This document shows, one piece after another, positions 38,301 to 53,300 of a stretch of 64,000 bases of DNA (position 1 is its first letter; every line of letters begins with the position of its first letter). This stretch comes from Eopsaltria australis (lineage: Eukaryota; Chordata; Aves; Passeriformes; Petroicidae). The notes under the pieces are model-generated. The model was not told where the DNA came from. It ran no database searches and saw nothing but the letters and a program-made list of their open reading frames with translations. A program made the translations under genes and the position numbers. Location: NCBI GenBank assembly GCA_034509425.1, contig JAVTVJ010001119.1, forward strand, positions 310,001 to 374,000, read 5' to 3'.

Positions 38301-41300
38301 CTGCTCACACTGCAAGCACTGAGAAAATGAATTTACCATTTATTTTACTTGCATAAGTTTACTGTCCTTCTGGAAAAATGTTACTGTTATAGAGGTTACA
38401 GGCAGGACTGGTCCCTGCACCTCAAAGGCTCTGGGAGCCCAGCACCTCTCTCGATGATGCCGGGACCATTGACATGGCTATATGTGTATTTTTGGGGAAA
38501 AAACCCCACCAGGACCATGAAAGTATAGAAGAGAGAGGAGAGAGGATGTAGTGGGCAAGATGACAGTTTGAGACAAACATAGAGAATTTTTGGTATAGAT
38601 AAAAGCAGTCAGGAAGAGTGTTGACAGAGATTTAATTTAATGTTTTCACTTTTTTCTAGAAGAACTAGTAAAAAAAAACCCATTCGATCCTTTTTCTGCT
38701 TAGTGACTACAAGTCTGACACAGGGAGTTCAGCAGGGGACTGCAACTGAAGGAGTCTGAATCTGACCTAAGTAGAAAAAAAGTAACTTCTTAGCTAACAT
38801 ATTTGAGATAGCTAAAGATTGGAAATAAAGACCATCTCTCCAAGCAAAAAGTTCATAGAACTGTAGTAAAATTATTATATAAGCAAACATGAACATTGAG
38901 TCTTTTCTCTGTTAATCAGTTATCAGCCAATGAAACAGAGTACACTAATTAGTCCTACGGTTATATAAAATATATAAAATGTATTAATGTATAAAATACA
39001 TTAATGACCTTTAAATGATCATGCATTCAACCTGCAATGTCACTTCTAAGTGAATACTGCTCAATTCCTTTTCCTTCACTTGGGGTAAAAGTGAGAAAAG
39101 TAAGGATTTGGAGAGGAAAGCTCCTCAGTTGGTATTTAATATTTCATGCAGCTCGAGGGGGCTGGGATGGTTTTAAGCTCTCAATTCCTCCAGCAGAGAA
39201 CTGCAGTCATATAAAGGTGTGTATTTCAGAGACAGACACTGGAGCCAGTCCCTGGCCACATGCGTGCACGGTCTCACACACACAACACCACGACTCCCTT
39301 GCAGCATGCGAGGTTCCAAGGCATCACAGCACATGCAGTAATTACTCTCAAAGTACCACAATTTATACAGTCTAGTTTCATAGAAGTGCATCAGCTCTAG
39401 TTATTAAACAACTAGCTTATAGTAAAAAATAATAATAACAAAAAAGCAAAGAACATCCCATGCCATGAAGGAAATACTGAGAAACAAAAATGGGATAGTT
39501 ACTACTACTGTGATCTTTGCCTAGACATAGTCGTTTCAAGGTGGACCCTACAAGGTAAAACAATACAAGACACACAGAATTAGGTAAGACTAAACACAAC
39601 AAATCAGATGGACAAGCTTCTGTACTTATAAGCAATCAAAAAGTAGTTATTATGCGAGAAAGGACAGACAAAGTCAGCAGTTCAGGTGAGTAAAGGAAGC
39701 CTAAATAACTGGACAGCTCAAACCTTTCTTAATGTGCAGCCATTCAAAAGCTTTGGAAAGTACCACAGCATGCCAAAAGCAAGGGCTCGTGACTTAAAGA
39801 TGCATTTGTTTGGTGGTTTTTTTGGTTGGTTGGTTTTTTTAATTTAATTTTTTTTGTTGTTGTTGTTGATTTTGTTTCTTTTCCTTCTTTTTTTTTTTTT
39901 TTTTCCAAATTGCCTTGGCTTCCTAATAGACAGTTTTGATTTGTTTCCTATTAATGCAGGAAATGATGTCAATTTAGTTTGTGATTGGAGGCCAAAAATG
40001 CTTTCAGGAACAAGTCAAGCTAGTCTGGCTGCAAAGACAAACCATAAAACAACTCTAAAAATCTTGTTTTACAAGTCCAAAAAGATACATTGTTCTGCAG
40101 GTCTGAGGCCAATTGTTTCCAAATAGTTTATTTGTAGGATTTGTGTCTAAATGTGAGACTCTGAGCTTCAATTGAGCGGAACTGTGAATGAGTTTCCCTT
40201 ATGCCTTGTCCAAGTGCAGAAAAATAATCCATCAGGGTAGCCAAGTTTTAATTTAACTGAACTACATGTTTTTTTCATTAGTCTCATTCCATCCTTCACC
40301 ATGATTTTACAGTCTGTTGGTAGACAGCAGAGTACCACAAGTGTGCCGAGACCCCGACTCCACTGTCAGATCTTGCCAGACATCGGCACCATTGCTACTT
40401 GGGTGCCAAATTTCCTGAAAGATATTTTGGACTTGGTAAGAAGAATACTGATATGGGATGGGGGAAGATGAGTGTCTGACATGGGCTACGGTGAGTTCAT
40501 TGGGAAGAAGCACTTGAAACCATGAGCAAAATCAGACTGGGGCAAAAAATTAAGATAGAGGATGGATGTGATTTTTGTCTAGAGTAAACAGTGCTGTAAC
40601 ATTTTACATTACTGTGCCAGAAATGCAGCTTTAAACTCAGAGATTGCAAGTCCAGGCTGACACAGGCCCTGAATGAGTCTTCAGAGGAGAAGGAAGTGAT
40701 TTCAGTCAGAGACTGAGGAAGAGAAAGCAAAGAAACAAGGGAGGCAGGAAGTAAGGGAAAAGAGATGTTTGTGCTTAGATATGGGTGGCATGAGGAACAG
40801 AGGACTGCTTTGAAAGAATTTATTATTATTTCATATAGGTTTCTACCCTGGGAAAATCAGAAGGACATGACTACAACAACACAAGCGTGACCAAGTTCAG
40901 TTCTCACCCCAAAGCCCAGATAGCACAGTCACATTCACAACTCAACCACCTCTCTTTTATTTCTGTATCTTGTGTCCTCTTTTCCCTCAGATACACTTTA
41001 CCTTGCCTATCCCAAAGTTAGCTACCAATTCCCATAAAGGGAACAAGTCCCCAGCATAGCCCTGGCCAGGGGCTCTTTCCTGCAGCAGCAGGCACTTCTC
41101 AGCACAGTATGAATGCAAATGGAAAGCACCTGCCTGCGAGGAATAAAAGCAGGCAGCTGACTGCAGTACGTGCTCGAATGCGTGTAAAAACACTTCAGTC
41201 ACCAAGCCCTCTGCTTCCTGCACTCCCAGGCACAGCCTTCCCAGCACATCAGGTGCCAGATCTGACCCGGGGCAGTGACAGAGGGCAGTGGATACTCAAC

Positions 41301-44300
41301 ACACTCACAAAACACTCGGGTGAGCGGGGTTAGCTTTCAGGGAAACATCACAGCAGAGCCAGGCACTGAAAAGAGAGCTGCTCCTTCCAGGGGCACCACT
41401 CCAGCATGAGGCTTGAAGATGGGAAACACTCCCTAAGCAGTGACTGCCTCAAGCAGAGACTGACAGTCATCGGCCACAGCTGGTTATGAACCCAAATTCA
41501 ATTAAAATTTCACTTTGTAGATCTAATTCAACTGATTAATTGTATTACTGCTAAAATTAACGTGTTTAAGAACTGTAAAGTTAAGGAGATGAATAGTAAT
41601 TAAGATTTAATGTAAGAATGTGAAAGTTCAGCTGAGCATTTTACCTCCAATTCCAGATCTCTTATCGGAGGAATTAAATAGCTATTTTATCATACAGAAC
41701 AGAAAAATTCCACTGTCCCATATTTGCACTAACAGCTGTCAAAAAGCTGGAAAGCTACAAAAAATGTAAATGGCAATAAACTGCTAGACCATTTCCGTAA
41801 TTGCATATGCACATACAGCATATGAACTGCTACAGATATGGCAAAAATTGCATTACACAAGATTCCAAGCCTAAGCCAAATGGAGCTTTGAAAATTCCAC
41901 TCATGATCAGAGTGGAAACTCTTCCCTAAGGCACTCTTGCAGTTTAACCCAGGAAAGGAACTCAGGGTAAAATTATGCCAAAATAAAAATGTTTTATTTC
42001 ATGAAACATACAAAGGTAAAGTCAATATTGGACATGGGGAACAGATCAAAAGGTCCTGGAGAACACTGTGAAAGTGTTCGAGATTGATGGATCTTGTAAC
42101 CAAGAGCAAGATCCTTGTGATACTGTCTTTAATCCATCTGAACCTTTATTTTTATTGCTGCCAACTTTTCTGCCAGTGCAGCAGGTCTGTTGCTGGCACA
42201 TCCCACCTCCCCAAAGGGCTGCTTTTCCTTATCCAAACATACAGATTCAGAGCATTTTTGAAAATGCAGCACAATGCTTCCCAACAGCTCTCAAACAAAA
42301 AAATACCAGGGAAACCTTGACTTAGGGAACAGACCCAGGACTCTGAACTGCCTGGAGGTCCCACCGAACAGTTGGCACTGGACAGCCCTGTCCCAGCCCT
42401 GTGCAGCTGCACCGAGGATGGAATACTACCTGCAGTGGTTGGGGTTGGAAGGGACTTTAAAGCCCATCCAGTTCCGTCCCCTGCCATGGCCAGGGACACC
42501 TGCCACTATCCCAGGCTGCTCCAAGCCCCAGTGTCCAACCTGGCCTTGGACATTCCAGGGATGGGGCATGGATGCAAACACCCTTAGCACCTAATCCAAA
42601 TGCTTGGCTTTGCCTGCCTGCTGGGTCCACTGACGTCCCTTCCAGAGGGGAAGGCACAGGAGCCAGCTGCTATTGCCATCATCATCACCTTCAAACAACA
42701 GAATCAAAGGTGGTTTACGTTGGAAGAGGCCGTAAAAGCCCATCTTGTTCCAACCCCTGCCATGGGCAGGGACACCTTCCACTAGACCAGGCTGCTCCAG
42801 CTCCATCCAACCTGGCCTTCCTCAGGCACTGCTTTTCCTGAGGCTGCAGTCACAGCTGCTCTGGATACCAGCTCCACAGAACATCCTGCTGTGGGTCCTG
42901 CCTGTCCCAGCCCAGCCCAAGCCCCCCTCAGGAGGGACAGGACTCTCACAGCCCCAGCCCTTCACTCACACACACAACCCACCCACACCTGCTGGGCTTA
43001 CCAGGAAATCAGCCTGGAATAGCCTCCTGCCCCACCAAACCTGCCCACAGCCATGGGGACCTGCTAGGCACCCCAGGGGAGAGGCATCCCTGGCAGCCCA
43101 GCTGTGCTCTCAGGACCGGGAGCCTTAGGGATGATTTAGGATAAAGTGCCACGTGAAGTGGCTGAGCTGCCGCCCATCCTGGTGTGACTCAGGGATGGGG
43201 GAGGCCATACCTCCCCCAGCACTCACCCAGAAGAACCTGAGAGAGCACATGGGCTGAGAACAGAAAGCAATTAGTCATGCTGAGTTATTTAAGCATCAGG
43301 AAACTTCACGATTCAAAGGATTTACATATTCCCTTGGCTTCATTCACAATATCCATGCACCCAAACATTTTTAATACACTGGTTTTTAATTGCCATCTCC
43401 CAGACTTTTTGCATCTTACTGAATAGTAATTCCATGGAAGATCTTGGAATTACATGTGCAGAGGAAGAAATTACTGTGCCTGCTATAACACTGAACAGGA
43501 ACATTTGGGAGCTGAGAATTCTCCTCAGGTTCTCAGAAAAAATCCCTAAAAGCAAAACTGTCTTATGACTTCACCAATTGTTAAAAGCTTACATGGTAAG
43601 AAATTCTGTAAACATCAGTCAACAGAGCGTTTGGGCTTTCAGGGAGCTCAAACAAAAAAATTTGAGATTATTTTTTAAAATACTGTTTATTCATAAAATT
43701 AGGAGGAGTGTATTGGAGTGGTCTTGTGCCTTTGACCTGAACCACTTGGATAGTAATGAACAGTGCAGAACTCCAAGGGGAGATCTGATACTACTGTAAA
43801 CCCACAGTTATTTAACCAAACCCTTTCTCAAGGACCTTACCAGCCCTTCTCAGGTTATATGTGAGTGGCCTATAGTACCTGTTCAGCACAACATATCTTT
43901 ATTGTACAAGCAAAATCCATTTGCCTGAAAAGCAGCATCTACAATTGGGTAAAAAAAGTCATAATTTTTTTCATTAAATAGCTTGATAATCGTTTGGTGG
44001 AATTGCCAATTACTTTAGAAGTCAGACGAATAGGGTACAAATAGAAGGTGCACAGTTATTTGAGACAAAACTCCTGGATCCTAACAATCCATTTCCAAGT
44101 ATCATCTGAAAATCTGATATTGCTTTTTTTACTTATCTATGCTTTGATGAACTGCTAATTGACTTCATCTCTGAGGTCACATAAGGTCATAAGAAAATAA
44201 ACTGAGTCAAGTGCTTCAGCCAGATCAGCTTACACAAAAAGTTGATGGGACTCTCCCTTGGAGTAACCAGATCTTCCTGCTACTTATGAGTACATCAAAA

Positions 44301-47300
44301 AATTGCTCACTTAAACTAATTAAAGTGACTGCATGGGGAAAAGCCCACCTAGGACAGAGATTTGGAAAGAACTAGCTGGAGCACTGTTGTCTCAGCATTT
44401 CCACATGCAAAGAGCGGGGAAAAAATTAAAGAAAATAGAGTGGATATAAACAGTACTGTATATTGTATTAATACAGCCCTTGTATGGAAGTTATACCCTC
44501 CAGTGACCTTCTAGAATTGTATCAGCTTGCTACATGCATGTCTTCAGAGTCCAAACATGTGTGAAAGAGACCATTCGTCTACAGAAGGATGGATTTCGTT
44601 TTGTTGTCGCTGGAACCGGGACAGCAGACATGTATATTTGCCACATTGCAAATGAAATTACTTCAACAGAAATCACATAAAGTACAAAAGCTTTGATAAG
44701 TCCAGGGTAAAATTTACCATCAGGCTATATATAATAAATGATGAGATCTTCCACACATGCTTTTGGTGCCCAGGCACGAGCCAAAAGCAGTGCAAAAAAA
44801 GCTTTCATATGAAAAATTAATATAAATAAGATGTGTTTATGATGATTACTTAAAAGAAAGAGAAAAAGAAAGAAAAGATGGCTCAGAAAAAGGGGCATCC
44901 TGCCAAACATATTAGAGATATAAACCATGGAATTGGAAAAAGGGGGTAAAAGAAAGATGGACTGTGATAAAATACAAAAGAACAAATACAAACAGATGGA
45001 CAAAGACACAGGTCCACTGAGGAATCTGGTACGAGGTTTGCTACTAGATTTATAGGTCACTCTCTCAGACGTTTGGTGGAAAACCGTCCAGCCTGTAAAT
45101 GAATATAAAGGGAAGAAAACAAAGACACTTATAAAGTACAAGTAGCTGTGATCAGATGTCCTAAACCATCAGTCAAATCAGCTTTGTTAGTTAAACCTCC
45201 ACATCTCCCCCTTAACTTTGCCAAAGAGGAGCAAGTTCACTGACCATACACAAAGGATGCAATAACAGCAGAAGAGGACAGATAGGTATTTTGTAGGTAG
45301 TTTGGCAGGATGTGCAATGAGAGGAAGGTATTTTAATCATCATTGGAACTTCCCATATGCATGGCAACAAGATCAGTCAAAGCCTATGACGGGGGCAATA
45401 CACAGACGTCTCAGAGCTGGGGTCTTGGGAGCACAGCCAGCCTACGGTCCTGTGGCTGGGACTCCAAAATTATGCACAAAGGGAACCCCTTACAGAAAGG
45501 AAACACAACGTGGTCCCCCGGGTTTGGTTTTCTTTTAATTTCATTTTTATTTTTTCTCATGCCCAAGATGATTTGGTAGTTTATAATGAGGAACTTGGGG
45601 TCAACCAGAATCAAGGGGCTAAAAAAATGAAACAAAGGAAATGCTCTCCTAGCCTTCTGTATCTTTTTTGGTTTCTTTTCATTTTTTCTCAGGAATCTGT
45701 AAGGCAGACTCCAGAGAAGGTATTAGGATAAAAAACTGAAAAGTATTTCTCTCCTAAGAACCAGGGCTGTCTTGGGCATGCCTTCTTGAGTGTTGGTAAC
45801 ACCCGGTAAGATACTTAAATTTTGCTCTTCTGACAACACTGCAAGGCTCTTTTTAAAGATAAGCCAGTAATTTGTATTGTCAAAGGTTCATGTTCCTCTA
45901 TCACTCCTAAAAAGCTCAAGCCTAAGGGAAGGGAACTAATTTTAGCATGTGTTGGAAGAGACGCGGGACAGGCGGCAGGAAAATCACCTTGGCCAGAGCT
46001 TGCATTGGCGTCGGGCACGTCGGGGCCCAGGCCGGAGCAGATGTCAGAGGACAGAGAGGCTTTGACAGAGCAGGGCTGCTGGGTCTGCACTGCCCTGCCC
46101 ACGGCGGGGGCTGTGCCGGGGGGCACCGCGGCCCCTTCGGGGGAGCCCGGCTGCGACCTATTGCTCTCTCTGTGGGGCGAGTCTTTAGAGTCTGACAGGT
46201 TACCTGAAACAGCAAACAAACACAACATGTGCCATGGCAAAAGCTAGGAAACCTCTGAATGAAAAATCCCTGCCTAAAAATAATCCATATCTTGACCCCA
46301 TGAGGAACAGCCATTCACTATTCTGAGGTACTGGATGGAGCACAGACTTTGGGGACAGCCTGCACCAATAATCCACACCTCCTATCACTGATCCTTTCTC
46401 CAAGAAGCTCCTGGAGCAGGTCTGACTTTTACAGTTTCTCCTCTGTGTTTTCAGCAGCCTCAAAAGGAGCACTGCTGGAATACAGATAGAGCTGCTGGGG
46501 TGCTGAGGAGGAGGATGAATGCAAAGAATGATGAAGCAGGACACACAGGTTTGCTCTTCAACACCAAAGGTGAAATTAAGCAAATGGAGAAGAATAAAAA
46601 GTTGCAGCAAAGACACAAGGAATTTTTTTATTTATAGCTCTTTCAGTATAATTGTCATTGCTACTGTTAGATGCTTCTGCTGATAAATTCATGTAACACA
46701 TGATTGCAAACGTATTTTGGTTTTTAAGCAGCTTTACTGGAGATATTTGTATAGACAGAAGTATAGGAACATTTATCTAGATATCAACAGATAAGTAACA
46801 ATATATAAATATCTAGATAGATGTACAAGTACAGACAGTATCAAACACTGCTTCAGTCCCTCTGGGGAAGAACACTCAGTCTCAAGATGAGCCACAGAAG
46901 TTACTGCCTCTAAGTATATCTGAATATGATTTTCCCAAGTCAGCTGAAATCCTCAGCTAAAAGCAAAATCCTCCTCAACACCCTGTCTACAGAGATTGAT
47001 GCAGCAAAATTCAAAGGGGACCTATGATACATTAATACTGCAAACAAGAGCCACTGGGTTTGAAATAAAAGGGTGAATGCTAGAAACGCTGCTGCTCACC
47101 TAAATAACGGCATGAACTAAGCCGAAGAAAAATGATCCATATTCTATTTTACATCTTGCAGAAGAAATAGGTACTGGGTTTTATCAGTATTTCCCAGGTA
47201 ATGATATTTTTGTATTTTTCCAAGAGATAACCACTCAAGACCGTGGTGCTGTGTGAAAATCTCACTCCACTTCAGATGGTCAAAGCATCCACCATGGTTT

Positions 47301-50300
47301 TATAACTGCCTTTACCTCCCATCCTTTGAGGGAGCAAATGCAATCCCATCTTTTTCATATGATGTCTTGGAGGAAAAAGTAAACAACAATAGGACACAGC
47401 ACCTAATCAATACAGCATAACAGCACCTAGGAAGTGAATACAAACATTAATAAATTGCATTTGGAGAAGGGAGGAGATGTAAACCAGGCTGTTTTCCTGA
47501 CTGAAGTGGAATAAGATTTCTCTGCCAAGCACTGCTCACTGGGAGTTGGGATTCCCTGTTCAAAAGTACGCCAGTTCAAAAGCAACACAAATCCCCTCCT
47601 TCCCAGCAGTCCCAGACATTACACACAAAAGGGAACACCCAGGGTACCTACTTGTGCTTGATGTTCCACTCCTGAGCTGCTGGACCAGAGGGTTCAAGAG
47701 TTTTCCAGCTTTCAGTTTGTTTTTGCTGGTTCTGCGGCGCCGGCCGCTGGGGGGGGCAGAGTGCAGGAAGCCCAGGTTGGGAGGCAGGGGTTTCCCCAGC
47801 CGAATGTACAGTGCCTCTATCTCGTTCTTCTGCTGCGTCTGCAGCTCAGCTATCTCCTTCATATGCCTGAAAAATAAAAGGGCTCTGCTAGCAAGGTACT
47901 GATAAAGCACCACATCCTGACAGGGTCATTAATTGTAAAAGAAGAAACAAAACAGTTGCTGGTTATAAAACAAACAATCAGCTGCTCACCTCCAAGTACA
48001 CAAAGCCACAACAATCTATCTGTGGTGACTCCCCATCCCTGGCAGTGCCCAAGGCCAGGCTGGACAGGGCTTGGAGCACTCTTGGACAGCGGAAGGTGTC
48101 CCTGCCCATGGCAGGGGTGGAACCAAAGGAGCTTTAAGATCTCTTTCAATCCAAACCATTCTGGGATTCTATGACTGACTCCTCAAATACTCACTTATAA
48201 GAACAAATCCCAGACAACTAAATAGACTTTCAACATTCTCAGCCAAATCAACTCATTTTGAGATCTGGCAGGAACCCCAAACTACTCCAGAATTTCTCCC
48301 TTCAAACCATTGCCTTCAAAACAGTGAACTCTCAAGGTAAGTACACCAGTGTGAAGGAGTTCAACACAAAGGAAAACACAAATGTTTCCCATAAAAAAGC
48401 CATTAGCACATGAATCACTATCTTATTTATAGTGCAGATTTTATGACACCAAAATATCAATTTAAAGGGTTTGTATTACTGTAGTTCTGTTTTAAAAAGA
48501 TGCATCATGTGTATTCAGCAAAGCCATTATACCCTAAAAGAAAACTTAATTTTTTGGTTTTAAACTACCCTCTAATGCAAGTTTTTACCCATCATCTGAC
48601 AGGATAGGAAGAAAATGTTCAAATTTAAAGCAGTGAGCTCTCAAGGCTGGTAGCACAACAGCCTCCCTTATCAGAAGGAGCAGCAGCAAAAATGTTAAAA
48701 AAATTATTACTAAATCATTAAGTCGCTATTGAGCTATAATTGAATTATTTAGTTATTATTCAAGGCCAGATGAATGGGGCTTGGAGCAACCTTATATAGT
48801 GGAAGGTGTCCCTGTCCATGGCAGGGGTTGGAACGAGATGATCTTTAAGGTCCTTTCCAACCCAAACCGTTCTGAGATTCTATGAGTTATTCTTCTAAAA
48901 GGAACTGGCAGATAAGGCAGTGCACAGCAGGATGCACGGTGGGGGAAGGTCCTGGCAGTGCCTAATTTGCCCAGAACCAGTTTACTCCTTAAAGCTCTGC
49001 TCATCCTAGGCTGAGCTGCTGCCAAGGGATGGTAACACAAGCTTCCCTCACATCACTTGCGACCCAACATACTTCTCTCTCAGGTTCTGCAATTCTTTCT
49101 TCATATCAGCATCCTCAAACTCAGAGTCATTGTCACTGCTCATATAGGACGACTGCGAGTGGAAGGAGGTGATGTTGATGGTCGGGATCTTCACGCCCTG
49201 CCCATTGGGGGACTCGGGGCCGGGGGAGCCGCCCTTGCCAGACCTCTGCAGGAAAGCAGTTGCTTTTTTAATCAGGTCCGAGGCTGTGCTGCTGCTGGGG
49301 GGGGAGAGCTGTGCAGCTGCAGCCGTGGGCTGCCGCGGGAAGGGCTCGTCGGCAGAGTCACTCGAGGCCTGGTCACACAGCACGTCCACAGAAGAGGCTG
49401 TCTGCACCCTGCGGACTGCGGCCTTCACGTCCGGACTGGAGGGCAGCTCATCCAGGTACACGTCTGGTGGGGCCGAGAACCGCAGGCACTGCGGGGCCGC
49501 CAGGGTTAACTCGTCCTGCGTGCTGATAACTGAGAATCTGCCAATGGTTTTGGCTGGCATGCCGCTCTCCTGCCCCTCAGCCTGTTTTCCACGGGCACCT
49601 GGGCCCACAGAGCTGTCCCTGTGCAGGTCTCTCATGGCCCCATCTGCTGCCGTCCTCTCTGCCTCCTCACTCCTCTGGCACGTCTCCATCTGCAGAGCTG
49701 GGCTTGACGAGGGAGGTGCACCCTACAGAAAATAAGAGAGCTTAACAAAAGTAACCGTATAGATCCGGCAGAAAACCGCTCCTAGTTCTGGTTACCTGAA
49801 GGAGGCCTTCTGCTGCTGCGGCAGGAACTGAAGCGATGCTGGCGGCTGCATCTGTTTCAAAGTAGGGAAAAAAATATTTATGTCTGGAATGCTTTGATAT
49901 AATAAAAGCCAATGTTTTATTGTGATAAACTGAAGCGTACCACTGAGGAATAATTTAAAATCCCAATCTTTGTAATACGGGATAGCAAATGCAGGAGGCA
50001 GCAGCAATGGCAACATAAATATCTGCAGGCAGGCAAATCCAGTGATTTGGGGAATTCAAATAATAATAGAATTGTGGAATTTCATTAGTCAAATAAAAAT
50101 TTTTAAGGAGAAAAACAGAAGAAGAATGAGACCTGCATGGTACATTGGGCCTGCAGCATTCTGGTGTTCTTGGTGTCTCAGAGACACACAGGGCTGCTGA
50201 GCATGGACGGGCTGCTGCCTCACCCCTGCTAAATTTACTAAAATATGAGTATTGATCTAATATCAATACCCAACTCGAGACGGACAAAGACTCTCTAACA

Positions 50301-53300
50301 GGGTTGTTAGAAAGTGTATGTTTATTTCAGCGCCGGGCAGCTGCATGGGATAGCTCCCTAACATGCAGACCAAAAGCACAAAGTAGTACAAAGTCTATTT
50401 ATCTGTAAAAGTTCTAAATATTTAAAATACAAGTACATATTCATCACATTAATACCTCCTATTCCCTGCTTTGTATGGTAATTAGCTGAATAGTTATTAA
50501 GCATCTGTAATTTGTCCTTTAAACTGAGTTGGTGGTTGCATAATTTGAGGGGAGGGCGAAAATGACAAAGTAAAACTCATCTTCCTTGCTTTGACCTTTC
50601 CGTCTTTCTGATTTTTGACAACACAAAAGTTTTTGACACACACTGACACCAGCACCTCACAGTGCCTGAAATGAATTTCAATGCATGCTGCTGAAAATGG
50701 GAATTATAAGCCCCAAAACTGGTCATTCAGAATCACACCAGAAGTACAGCATTAGTGGCAGGAGACAAGCCATGACTATTTCACACTCTGGATGCTGGTT
50801 TGGAAGTCAGATCAATGCAGCCAAGCTTTTGGGAATGCTGTGTTCATATGGACCAGGGCGAGGACACGGCCACAGCTGGAGCTCTGAAATGGTGACAAAC
50901 ATCAGTGGGTTCTGAGATACACTGATTTTACTACTCAGTGCTACATTCCACTTGTAAACTGTCTCCCTGTAGGGAGCCAGGCAGATGTCAGCTCCCCAAA
51001 GCCTTCTCACACTGCCCTAAAAGCAAGGCACAATCAATGTCCACCAGGCGGAGAATGGCCTGTGTTGTCACACAGACCTGGCAGCCAGATCTGCCACAAC
51101 AATCTCAGAAAACAGATATATTCACAGCCCTCCCCAGTCCCACCCATGAAAGCAGGAGCGCTGTGGCACTCCTCAGCCTGTAAAACTTCCCATGCGTGTC
51201 AGGAAAGGTAAATGGAGGTGAATTAATTGGTAATGCAGGCAAATAAATAGGTGAACGGGGTAAACAAATATGTAAAAAGGTAAATAAATACCCAGGCTCC
51301 TTCTGTGGCTTCTACTATGTTACAACAGGAAGGGTCATTTAGCTACAAGCACTCTGTACTGGTCCTCTGTGGAACTCCCCTCAGAATCGGCCAGGCTTCC
51401 CCCAGAAATGCAACCATTGATCAATTTATTTTTGTCAACACATTTTTATCAAATCCTGCAATTCTGAGGGATGTTTTAGGGGAAACTGATCATTGGGAAC
51501 ACAGCCTTCCACGTGAATACCCTACACCCACAGCACAGACAGGAACTGCATGTATGGGTTAAAATAAATCTGCTGAGAGGCAGTTTCTGGGAAGGCCAAC
51601 AGAACCGAGATGTTTAATCTGGGTTGCACCAAGGGCAGGGTGAGGAGCAGCAGTGCTAGGCAATGCCAGCAGCAGGTGAGCAGTGAGGGGACATGAGCAG
51701 GGTGGCCAGAGAAGCATTACCTGTTCCACTTGCTGACCCACCTCTTGCCTCTGAGGGATGAGCACCCACACCAGGGACCTCGGGCTTGTCCAGCTTGGAG
51801 TAAAAGGAGAAAAGAAACACAGTTTCAGTCTCAGTCACAAAGCAGAGTCTGCTCTCCTTCCCTCACTTCTCCTTGCTGCCCTGGCACTATCAGGGAGTAC
51901 TGAACTATTTCACAGTGCCTGTGGACGTGGCCTTCAAGTTTTGCTTCCAACTGCCCCGTTTTTTTCTCCTTCCTTGGAAGAAATAAAGCAGTGGCAGCAT
52001 CACAGTTGGAACTACACCCCAAGCTACTGAAAACCAGTATATTCTATATACACACATGCTTGGGGTTTTGTTCTGGTTTGCTTTTCCAGCCAGACCGTAC
52101 ATTCCTCATCCGTATCTCTGTCTTCAGAAGTTCTAAGTCTCTTTTCCTTATTGGCACAGATTTTAATAGGACAAATTCCAATTACTGGAGAGACACAACA
52201 CCTTTCACAGAGAGAGAATTTTGTTTGCTGTAGAAAGTCATTGATCACTGGAAAACAACACGCTCTAGAGAGTCACTGGAGTGCAGGTGCTTTCCTGCAC
52301 CATACAGCATCTCTTCAGCAGCTGAGAGTCCCTCCAGGTGATGCTACACAGAACAGGCTCAGCCTTGCTACTGGGGATGGAGTTATCTCCAGAAATGCTG
52401 CCTTTGAAGTAAGAGATAGAATAATGGAATGGTTTGGGTTAAAAAGGACTTCAAAGCTCATCCCATTCTATCCCCTGCCATGGGCAGGACCACTTTCCAT
52501 TAATCTCAGGTTGCTCCAAGCCCCATCCAGCCTGGCCGTGGACACTGCCAGGAACGGGGCAGCCACAGGGGAACCCTGGAATAGACACTGATCCTAGCAC
52601 AATATGCTGCAAAAATCTGAGGATTTTATAAACTCAGGATTTTATCTGGAAAAATTTAACAAGGGAGCTCAACTGAGACACAGAGTAACCCCTGCCCCAG
52701 ACTGCCTGCTACCTCTTCCCTGAGAGGCTTCTGTGGCAGTCTTGCCCTACACCAAGCTCAGGAGAAGGCAAAAGAAACTGCTACAGGAAAGAGAAGAAAC
52801 TCCAATGGAATGTCTGCCTTTGGCTGCAGTATGTGGACAAGGCAAAGGCACTTGAAGTGTTTGCTTTATCCAGGCTGACTTGGAAGGCAATAAAATCCCA
52901 ATAACTGCCATTCATTTATACTTAAATTTGAAGCAAAGTTGTCTTCATTAGAACTAGAATGGCCATACCGCCCATGTGTTTTACGTTCTTAAACCACAAA
53001 GAAATGGACACATTTCTGCCTGCTTTGGACACAGGACACAAGAGGAGATTAATTAAGATATTGTATAACTTCTAAATCCAAAGGGAAAATCTGGCTTTCA
53101 CTAAAAAGCATTTCTGAAAAATGAGTTGGGATGGATCTGAGAAGAAAAATTTAAGCAAGCTTTCACATTGGAAAGCAGTCAGCAGGCAGAGGTAACACAC
53201 CCTGGAGCAGAGATCCTAAATGCTTGGGGAAGCAAGAGATCTACATGTGCCCCACTGCAGGAGAGCAGGTCCTGAGCTCTGCTCTGGGACTGGCCTTGAG

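Larger units (their letters stand above)
39548..44993 (-). other. WNK2 intron between w15 and w16 (5.4 kb)
   Basis: The intron contains a GGTT/poly(T) low-complexity stretch (about 39806-39904), two adjacent CR1 fragments (42428-42855) and otherwise unremarkable sequence. No additional exon could be supported. Confidence 0.7.
47867..49072 (-). other. WNK2 intron between w12 and w13, with two CR1 pieces
   Basis: A 1.2-kb intron holding two CR1 fragments (48022-48177 and 48755-48890), both antisense to WNK2. The rest shows no recognised feature. Confidence 0.75.

Noticed and set aside
44570..44690. Protein-like short frames with CpGs in a WNK2 intron
   Set aside because: There is no usable acceptor and no phase fit. 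It could be a conserved intronic element, but that cannot be supported.
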